From NCBI GenBank assembly GCA_937907485.1, contig CALESR010000317.1:1-14383 (forward strand): DNA of 14,383 nucleotides, given 5' to 3'. The notes beneath the pieces were generated by a model that saw only the letters and a program-made list of their open reading frames with translations, did no database searches and was not told the origin of the DNA. The stretch's first letter is position 1; each line of letters opens with the position of its first letter. The DNA is from an uncultured Paracoccaceae bacterium (GTDB lineage Bacteria; Pseudomonadota; Alphaproteobacteria; Rhodobacterales; Rhodobacteraceae). The position numbers and the translations under genes were made by a program. Shown here in pieces: positions 6,576 to 12,640 of the stretch.

Positions 6576-7979
6576 ATGACGCAGACCTTGCTTCCGCGGG
6601 GCCTCGGCCCTGTCCATTTCATCGGCATCGGTGGCATCGGCATGTCCGGCATTGCCGAAATGCTGCTGGCCGAGGGATTTTCCGTTCAGGGCACCGACGC
6701 CAAGGGTTCGGCGATCACCGAGCGGCTGGCCGGTCTGGGCGCGCGGGTCCATATCGGCCATCACCCGGCGCATCTGGCCGGGGCGGCGGTGGTGGTGGCC
6801 TCGACGGCGATCAAGCCGACCAACCCCGAGATGGCCGAGGCCCGCCGTCTGGGTCTGCCGGTGGTGCGGCGGGCCGAGATGCTGGCCGAGCTGATGCGGC
6901 TGCGCCGGACGATTTCGGTGGCCGGCACGCATGGCAAGACGACGACGACGACGCTGGTGGCGGCGATGCTCGATGCCGGGGGATTTGACGCGGGCGTTGT
7001 CAACGGCGGGGTGATTCACGCCTATGGCTCGAATGCGCGGGCCGGCGCGGGCGAGTGGATGGTGGTCGAGGCCGACGAAAGCGACGGGTCCTTCAACCTG
7101 TTGCCGACGCATGTCGCCATCGTCACCAACATCGACCCCGAGCATATGGAGCATTGGGGCACGCTGGAGGCCCTGCGCGACGGCTTCCGCCGCTTTGTGC
7201 AGGGGATCCCGTTTTATGGGCTGGCCGTGCTCTGCACCGACCATCCCGAGGTGGCCGCGCTGGCGATGACGCTGCACGACCGGCCGGTGGTGAGTTTCGG
7301 CTTCAACCCCGGCGCCAATCTGCGCGCCGAGGGGCTTAGGTTCGAAAAGGGCAAGGGACATTTCGATATCGCCGTCAATTGGCGTGGGGAAAGTCGGAAA
7401 ATTGAAAGTCTGACATTGCCGATGCCTGGTGACCACAACATTTCCAACGCTTTGGCCGCAGTGGCGGTCGGCCTGCATCTGGGAATGTCAGACACTGATA
7501 TCCGTCAAGCCCTTGCCAGCTTTACCGGAGTCGGTCGACGCTTTACCCGCATCGGCGAGGTCAACGGCGTTACCATCATCGACGATTATGGCCACCACCC
7601 GGTGGAAATCGCCGCCGTGCTCAAGGCGGCGCGGCAGGCGCTGGGTGGGCAGGGTCGGGTGATCGCCGTGCATCAGCCGCACCGCTTTACCCGGCTGTCC
7701 TCGCTGTTCGACAGTTTCGCCACCTGTTTCAACGGCGCCGATGTGGTCGCCATCGCCGAGGTCTATCCGGCGGGCGAAGACCCGATCCCCGGCGCCGACC
7801 GCGAGCATCTGCTCGCCGCGATCCGCGCGCAGGGCCATCGCTCGGCCCATGCGGTGACCTCGCAGGACGATCTGACGGCACTGGTGCGCGCCCATGCGGC
7901 GCCCGGCGACATGGTGGTCTGCCTCGGCGCCGGGACGATCAGCACCTGGGCGCAGGGGCTGCCGGAGCGGCTGGCATGA
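6576..7979 (+). CDS. murC: UDP-N-acetylmuramate--L-alanine ligase
   Basis: Cytoplasmic ATP-dependent ligase that attaches L-Ala to UDP-MurNAc, the first peptide step. 467 residues, normal length. The N-terminal domain begins HFIGIGGIGMSGIA. The P-loop AGTHGKTTTTT is at 116-126 with Lys121. Then follow VVEADESDGSF and NIDPEHMEHWG (central domain), MPGDHNISNALAA, and IDDYGHHPVEI with HQPHRFTR in the C-terminal domain. The start ATG 6576 follows GAAGG at a suitable distance. Codons 122-126 are five identical ACG triplets. Around 7335-7545 the G+C drops to about 54 percent over 180 bases and codons such as AGT, ACA, TTG, CCT, ATT and CGA appear, unlike the rest of the gene, although the protein sequence stays conserved. 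Its stop overlaps the murB start (ATGA). Confidence 0.97.
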   Translation: MTQTLLPRGLGPVHFIGIGGIGMSGIAEMLLAEGFSVQGTDAKGSAITERLAGLGARVHIGHHPAHLAGAAVVVASTAIKPTNPEMAEARRLGLPVVRRAEMLAELMRLRRTISVAGTHGKTTTTTLVAAMLDAGGFDAGVVNGGVIHAYGSNARAGAGEWMVVEADESDGSFNLLPTHVAIVTNIDPEHMEHWGTLEALRDGFRRFVQGIPFYGLAVLCTDHPEVAALAMTLHDRPVVSFGFNPGANLRAEGLRFEKGKGHFDIAVNWRGESRKIESLTLPMPGDHNISNALAAVAVGLHLGMSDTDIRQALASFTGVGRRFTRIGEVNGVTIIDDYGHHPVEIAAVLKAARQALGGQGRVIAVHQPHRFTRLSSLFDSFATCFNGADVVAIAEVYPAGEDPIPGADREHLLAAIRAQGHRSAHAVTSQDDLTALVRAHAAPGDMVVCLGAGTISTWAQGLPERLA

Positions 7980-8902
7980 GGCCCGAGGCGATCGCGATCC
8001 GCGGCACGCTCAGCGCCGACCGTGGGCTGGACAGCCTGACGTGGTTGCGGGTCGGCGGCCCGGCGGATTGGCTGTTCCAACCGGCAGACGAGGCCGATCT
8101 GAGCGGATTTCTGGCGGCGCTGGACGACGATGTGCCGGTGTTCCCGATGGGCGTTGGCTCGAACCTGATTGTGCGTGACGGCGGTATCAGGGGTGTGGTG
8201 ATCCGGCTGGGCCGGGGTTTCAATGCCATTGATATTGCAGGAGAAACGGTCACCGCAGGTGCGGCCGCGCTGGATGCCCATGTGGCGCGCAAGGCGGCCG
8301 AGGCCGGGCTGGACCTGACATTCTTGCGCACCATCCCCGGCAGTATCGGCGGCGCGGTGCGGATGAACGCAGGCTGTTACGGGCAGTATGTGGCCGACCG
8401 GTTGCGGTCGGTGCGCATCGTGCAGCGCGACGGCACAGCGCGGGATCTGCCCGCCTCGGACCTCGCCCTGAGCTATCGCCAGTCGCACCTGCCCGAAGGG
8501 GCGGTGATCGTCAGCGCCCGGTTTGACGCGCCGCCGGGCGACCCCGCCAGCCTGAACGCCCGGATGGACGAGCAGATCGCCCGCCGTGACGCCAGCCAGC
8601 CGACCAAGGACCGCAGCGCCGGCTCGACCTTTCGCAACCCGGCCGGATTTTCCAGCACCGGGCGCGCCGACGATGTGCATGACCTCAAGGCCTGGGCGCT
8701 GATCGACGCCGCCGGGATGCGTGGCGCGACGCGGGGCGGGGCGCAGATGTCGCCGATGCACGCCAATTTCCTCATCAACACCGGCGGGGCCTCTGCCGCC
8801 GATCTGGAGGGGCTGGGCGAAGAGGTGCGCAGAAGGGTCTTGGAAAATAGCGGAATTTCGCTAGTATGGGAAATCATGCGGGTCGGCGAAACGGCGCGTT
8901 GA
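7976..8902 (+). CDS. murB: UDP-N-acetylenolpyruvoylglucosamine reductase (type II)
   Basis: FAD enzyme of the cytoplasm that reduces the enolpyruvyl ether of UDP-GlcNAc with NADPH to give UDP-MurNAc, the substrate of MurC. 308 residues, which fits type II MurB. FAD-domain motifs are TWLRVGGPADWL, PMGVGSNLIVRDGGIRGVVI, and RTIPGSIGGAVRMNAGCYG (118-136). The substrate-binding Arg is R168 in SYRQS. The catalytic acid Ser217 sits in AGSTFRNP (type II pattern) and the catalytic Glu299 in SLVWEI. The start overlaps the murC stop by four bases, so translation is probably coupled and there is no room for an intervening gene. It is followed by an 87-96 nt gap with two small hairpins before ddl. Confidence 0.97.
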   Translation: MRPEAIAIRGTLSADRGLDSLTWLRVGGPADWLFQPADEADLSGFLAALDDDVPVFPMGVGSNLIVRDGGIRGVVIRLGRGFNAIDIAGETVTAGAAALDAHVARKAAEAGLDLTFLRTIPGSIGGAVRMNAGCYGQYVADRLRSVRIVQRDGTARDLPASDLALSYRQSHLPEGAVIVSARFDAPPGDPASLNARMDEQIARRDASQPTKDRSAGSTFRNPAGFSSTGRADDVHDLKAWALIDAAGMRGATRGGAQMSPMHANFLINTGGASAADLEGLGEEVRRRVLENSGISLVWEIMRVGETAR

Positions 8903-8932
8903 GCGGCGGTTTGACTGACTGACGCAAGATAT

Positions 8933-8976
8933 CGGGGGCAACGATCCCCCGCACACAAGAACAGGGGCAAAGCCCC
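8933..8976 (+). repeat. two small hairpins in the murB-ddl gap
   Basis: CGGGGG (8933-8938) pairs with CCCCCG (8946-8951) around a 7-nt loop, and GGGGC (8964-8968) pairs with GCCCC (8972-8976) around AAA. The second stem ends 4 nt before the GAGG ribosome site of ddl. Without a T-run neither is a standard terminator; an effect on ddl translation or mRNA processing is inference only. Confidence 0.45.
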
Positions 8977-8998
8977 GCACGAGGCAGAGTTGGTGGGC

Positions 8999-9913
8999 AT
9001 GTCGAGCAGGGCAGCCCCCGCAGTGGCGGTGATCATGGGCGGCCTCTCGGCAGAACGAGAGGTGTCGCTCAACACCGGGCGCAATTGCGCCACCGCCCTG
9101 AGGGAGGCCGGATTTTCGGTGATCGAGGTCGATGCCGGCCGCGATCTGGCCGCACGCCTGACGGCGTTGAAGCCGGATGTCGTCTTCAACGCGCTGCACG
9201 GCCCTTGGGGCGAGGACGGCTGCGTGCAGGGGATGCTGGAATGGCTGGCGATCCCCTATACCCATTCGGGGGTGCTGGCCTCGGCACTGGCCATGGACAA
9301 GGAGCGCACCAAGCAGGTCTACCGCGCCGCCGGGCTGCCGGTGGTGCCCAGCCGTCTGGCCTGCAAGGCCGAAGTGCGCGCGCGCCACGTCCTGCCGCCG
9401 CCTTATGTGGTCAAGCCGTATAACGAGGGCTCGTCGGTCGGTGTCTGGATCGTGGGCGAGGAGAACAACGGCCCGCCGCAGCTCGACGAGGCGATGCCCG
9501 AGGTGGTGATGGTCGAGGCCTATGCGCCCGGCCGTGAGCTGACGGTCAGCGTGCTGGGCAACCGGGCGCTGACGGTGACGGATATTGTGACCGACGGCTG
9601 GTATGATTACGACGCCAAGTACAAGCCGGGCGGGTCCAGCCATGTTGTCCCCGCGCAATTGCCCCCCGAGATTTTCGCGGCCTGCATGGACTATGCCGTG
9701 CGGGCGCATCAGGCCTTGGGTTGCCGAGGACTAAGCCGGACGGATTTTCGCTGGGATGAGGCGCGCGGGCTGGCCGGGCTGGTGCTGCTGGAGACCAACA
9801 CACAACCGGGGATGACCGCGACTTCGCTCAGCCCGGAACAGGCGGCGCATTGTGGCATCAGCTTTCCCGAGCTGTGCCGCTGGCTGGTCGAGGACGCCTC
9901 ATGTCGACGCTGA
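8999..9913 (+). CDS. ddl: D-alanine--D-alanine ligase
   Basis: ATP-grasp enzyme that joins two D-Ala in the cytoplasm to supply MurF. 304 residues from ATG 8999. Motifs follow DdlB: VIMGGLSAEREVS with catalytic Glu19, ALHGPWGEDG, KPYNEGSSVGV (139-149, Ser145/146), WYDYDAKY with Tyr208, which goes with D-Ala rather than D-lactate selectivity, then CRGLSRTDFRWD and LLETNTQPGMT with metal-binding Glu265 and Asn267. The start is ambiguous. TTG 8990 has GAGG about 5 nt upstream and GTG 8993 is also in frame. ATG 8999 has only GGTGGG very close to it. The extra residues would be MVG. Its last 13 bases overlap ftsQ, a sign of tight coupling. Confidence 0.95.
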   Translation: MSSRAAPAVAVIMGGLSAEREVSLNTGRNCATALREAGFSVIEVDAGRDLAARLTALKPDVVFNALHGPWGEDGCVQGMLEWLAIPYTHSGVLASALAMDKERTKQVYRAAGLPVVPSRLACKAEVRARHVLPPPYVVKPYNEGSSVGVWIVGEENNGPPQLDEAMPEVVMVEAYAPGRELTVSVLGNRALTVTDIVTDGWYDYDAKYKPGGSSHVVPAQLPPEIFAACMDYAVRAHQALGCRGLSRTDFRWDEARGLAGLVLLETNTQPGMTATSLSPEQAAHCGISFPELCRWLVEDASCRR

Positions 9914-11100
9914 CCCGCGACCCTCTGGCCCAGCCGCCGCTGCGGCGGCAGGCGGCCCCGGCGGCCGGGCGTTGGGAGTGGCCCGATCCGGCGATGGTCC
10001 CGCCGCCCGTGCAGGCAGAGTCGGCAGGGCGTCGCGCCGGGCCACGGCCTGTGCTTCATTGGCCCAACGAACTGGCAGCCTGGCCCCCGTCGCCCGAGGT
10101 GCCCGCTGCCACGCCCGCCGCGCCCGAGCCGATGCTGCCGCCCGAACCGCCGTCGATTTCGGCACTGGAACGCGGGCAACCCTTTGTCGCGCCGCCTTAT
10201 TCCCCGCCGCCGCTTCATCAGGCCACCTCGGAGGCGCCGCGGCTGCGGGACCCGTCGCCCAGCCGTCTGGCTTACCGGATGCACCGGCTGTGGCTGACGC
10301 CCGTGGTGCGGCATTTCCTGCGGCTTGGCCTGCCTGCGCTGCTGGTGCTGGCACTGGTGGGCGGCTGGCTGGCCAATCCGGACAACCGCGCCGCCTTTGG
10401 CGCGCGGGTCGATGGGGTGGTGCAGCAGGTGCAGAACCAACCGATGTTTCAGGTGGGCTCGATCGAGGTGCTGGCGCCGACGCCTGAGGTGGCGCAGGCC
10501 GTCGAGGCGGCGTTGGGGCTGCAGTTCCCGCTTTCGACCTTTGACCTCGACCTCGGGCTGTTGCGCGAGGTGGCTGAATCCTTTGATGCCGTCGAGCATG
10601 CCTGGCTGCAGGTGCGTTCGGGCGGGGTGCTGGAGGTGCGGTTGCAAGAACGCGCCCCGGCGCTGGTCTGGCGCCACGCCGATGGCCTCGATCTGATTGA
10701 CGCGACCGGCTACCGCGTTGCACGCCTGTCCAGCCGCGCCGCGCGGCCCGATCTGCCGCTGATCGCGGGCGAGGGCGCGCCGCTGGCGGTGGCCGAGGCG
10801 CAATTGCTGCTGGCGGCGGCGCTGCCGATCAGGGCGCGCATCCGCGGCCTCGTCCGGGTGGGGATGCGGCGCTGGGATCTGGTGCTCGATCGCGACCAGC
10901 GCATCCTGTTGCCCGAACACGGCGCGCTGGGCGCGCTGGAACGCGTGCTGGCCCTCGACGCCGCGCAGCAACTGCTGGCGCGCGACGTGGTCGCCATTGA
11001 TCTGCGCAACCCGACACGGCCCACCCTGCAACTGACGCCGGGCGCGATGGCCGAACTGAACCGCAACCGACCCACGCAACCCGGAGCCCGCAGACCATGA
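9901..11100 (+). CDS. ftsQ: cell division protein FtsQ with long proline-rich cytoplasmic region
   Basis: A bitopic inner-membrane divisome protein that links early (FtsA/FtsZ) and late (FtsL/FtsB, FtsW/FtsI) parts. It has 399 residues, over 100 more than the E. coli protein (276). Residues 1-140 are Pro/Ala-rich, low-complexity and presumably cytoplasmic. A single membrane helix lies at about 142-159 (LGLPALLVLALVGGWLA). The periplasmic POTRA domain starts near 183 (FQVGSIEVLAPTPEVAQAVEAALG) and is followed by the FtsQ/DivIB-type domain with VEHAWLQVRSGGVLEVRLQERAPALVW and DLIDATGYRV. The start ATG 9901 lies inside the end of ddl. An upstream extension in this frame to 9850 would only overlap ddl more. 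The ATGA overlap with ftsA couples the two. Confidence 0.94.
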   Translation: MSTLTRDPLAQPPLRRQAAPAAGRWEWPDPAMVPPPVQAESAGRRAGPRPVLHWPNELAAWPPSPEVPAATPAAPEPMLPPEPPSISALERGQPFVAPPYSPPPLHQATSEAPRLRDPSPSRLAYRMHRLWLTPVVRHFLRLGLPALLVLALVGGWLANPDNRAAFGARVDGVVQQVQNQPMFQVGSIEVLAPTPEVAQAVEAALGLQFPLSTFDLDLGLLREVAESFDAVEHAWLQVRSGGVLEVRLQERAPALVWRHADGLDLIDATGYRVARLSSRAARPDLPLIAGEGAPLAVAEAQLLLAAALPIRARIRGLVRVGMRRWDLVLDRDQRILLPEHGALGALERVLALDAAQQLLARDVVAIDLRNPTRPTLQLTPGAMAELNRNRPTQPGARRP

Positions 11101-12431
11101 CCGATCTTTACCAGTCGCAGCGCGCCATGCGGAACCTGCGCCGAGCGGCAATGCAGCGGGGCGTCATCGCGGTGATGGATGTGGGAACCTTCAAGGTGGC
11201 CTGCCTGATCCTGAAATTCGGCGTGTCCGAGGGCGCGCGCGCGGGGTCGGGCGTGGGCGCGATGGCGGGGCAGGCGGCGTTCCGGGTGATCGGCGCGGGC
11301 ACCACCTGTTCGCGCGGCGTGCGCTTTGGCGAGATCGCCGCGATGCGCGAGACCGAACGCGCCGTGCGCACCGCCCTGCAGAACGCGCAGAAGATGGCGC
11401 AGACCCGGGTGGATCACGCGATCCTGACGTTCTCGGGCGGCGAGGTGCGCAGCTATGGGCTGGAGGGGATCGTCGAGCTCGACGACGAACGCGTCAGCGA
11501 GAACGACATCGCCCGGGTGCTGGATTCCTGCGATACGCCCGATCTGGGGCCGGGCCGCGAGGTGCTGCACGCCCAGCCGGTGAACTTCCTGCTGGATCAT
11601 CGCAGCGGTCTGGCCGATCCGCGCGGGCAAAGCGGGCGGCGGCTGGGTTGCGACATGCATCTGGTCAGCGTCGATGCCGATGTGGTGCAAAATCTGGTGC
11701 ATTGCCTCAAGCGCTGCGATGTCGAGGTGGCGGGGCTGGCCTCGACCGCCTATGTCGCCGGGCGCGCGGCACTGGTCGAGGATGAACAGGAACTGGGCGC
11801 TGCGGCGATCGACATGGGGGCCGGGTCGACCAGCCTGTCGATCTTCATCAAGGGCCACATGATCTTTGCCGATACCCTGCGGTTGGGCGGCGACCATATC
11901 ACCAGCGACATCGCCAAGGGGCTGACGATCCCCTATTCGATGGCCGAGCGGATCAAGACCTTTTACGGCGGCGTGCATGCCACCGGGCAGGATGACCGCC
12001 AGATGATCGAGATCGGCGGCGACAGCGGCGACTGGGACAAGGACCGCCGCACCATCAGCCGCAGCGAGCTGATCGGCATCATGCGGCCGCGGGTCGAGGA
12101 GATCCTCGAAGGTGTGCGCAGCCGTCTGGACGTAGCCGGGTTCGACCATCTGCCCAGCCAGCAGATCGTGCTGACCGGCGGGGTCAGCCAGATCCCCGGC
12201 CTCGACGGTCTGGCGGCGCGCATCCTTGGCCAGCAGGTGCGGCTGGGTCGCCCGATCCGGGTGCCCGGACTGCCGCAGGCGGCGACCGGGCCGGATTACG
12301 CCGCCATCGTCGGACTGTGCCAATTCGCCGCCAATCCGCAGGATGAATGGTGGGATTTCGACATTCCGGCCCAGCGATTTGCCACCAAACCACTGAAACG
12401 GGCGCTGAAATGGTTTCGCGACAATTGGTGA
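11097..12431 (+). CDS. ftsA: cell division protein FtsA
   Basis: Actin-like ATPase that tethers FtsZ to the inner membrane and recruits later divisome proteins. 444 residues. The actin-fold motifs are visible: phosphate 1 (VIAVMDVGTFKVACLI, about 23-38), phosphate 2 (AIDMGAGSTSLSIF, 237-250, Asp239) and the adenosine motif IVLTGGVSQIPGL (357-369). The 1C/SHS2 part lies between phosphate 1 and 2 (for example THAILTFSGGEVRSY-like ILTFSGGEVRSYGLEG). The last 13 residues (PLKRALKWFRDNW) form a basic amphipathic helix, the membrane-targeting sequence. A basic N-terminal extension of about 20 residues precedes the first strand. The start overlaps the ftsQ stop (ATGA). A 209-bp gap follows before ftsZ. 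Confidence 0.97.
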   Translation: MTDLYQSQRAMRNLRRAAMQRGVIAVMDVGTFKVACLILKFGVSEGARAGSGVGAMAGQAAFRVIGAGTTCSRGVRFGEIAAMRETERAVRTALQNAQKMAQTRVDHAILTFSGGEVRSYGLEGIVELDDERVSENDIARVLDSCDTPDLGPGREVLHAQPVNFLLDHRSGLADPRGQSGRRLGCDMHLVSVDADVVQNLVHCLKRCDVEVAGLASTAYVAGRAALVEDEQELGAAAIDMGAGSTSLSIFIKGHMIFADTLRLGGDHITSDIAKGLTIPYSMAERIKTFYGGVHATGQDDRQMIEIGGDSGDWDKDRRTISRSELIGIMRPRVEEILEGVRSRLDVAGFDHLPSQQIVLTGGVSQIPGLDGLAARILGQQVRLGRPIRVPGLPQAATGPDYAAIVGLCQFAANPQDEWWDFDIPAQRFATKPLKRALKWFRDNW

Positions 12432-12484
12432 CTTTGACAGCGGCAATTCGCGCCAAACCCGCATGAACCCGCAGAAAACCCACC

Positions 12485-12537
12485 GATTCCCGGCATTTCG
12501 CCCGTGGAGCATTTGTTTTTTTTGATGACGGCGAGTC
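12485..12537. promoter_or_regulatory. two GANTC (CcrM-type) sites in the ftsA-ftsZ gap
   Basis: GATTC at 12485-12489 and GAGTC at 12533-12537, with a third, GACTC, at 12679-12683 just inside ftsZ. GANTC is the target of the cell-cycle methyltransferase CcrM in alphaproteobacteria, and in Caulobacter ftsZ transcription depends on this methylation with GcrA. I counted 16 GANTC in the whole window by eye, so three within 199 bases is a local cluster. A regulatory role here is inferred. Confidence 0.45.
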
Positions 12538-12550
12538 GGAGGCGCGCTAA
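12522..12550 (+). promoter_or_regulatory. candidate ftsZ promoter
   Basis: TTGATG (12522-12527) and CGCTAA (12545-12550) are 17 bp apart, about 90 nt before the ftsZ ATG, following a run of eight T. The -10 match is weak. The GAGTC site at 12533-12537 falls in the spacer, as GANTC does at some GcrA-dependent promoters. Confidence 0.3.
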
Positions 12551-12640
12551 GATCAACGATAAATCCGGCAAATCACCAAGGACCGGATCACGACCGAGCA
12601 AAACGGACCGGAAAACCGGCAACATACAGGCGGACAGGCT

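Noticed and set aside
8911..8935. Promoter before ddl from TTGACT in the murB-ddl gap
   Set aside because: The only AT-rich hexamer downstream is about 13 bp away, too close, and at normal spacing there is only a G-run.
12434..12462. Promoter from a perfect TTGACA just after the ftsA stop
   Set aside because: No acceptable -10 box occurs 15-19 bp downstream.
12432..12523. Terminator between ftsA and ftsZ suggested by the eight-T run
   Set aside because: No stable hairpin directly precedes the T-run; only distant CCAC/GTGG matches are present.
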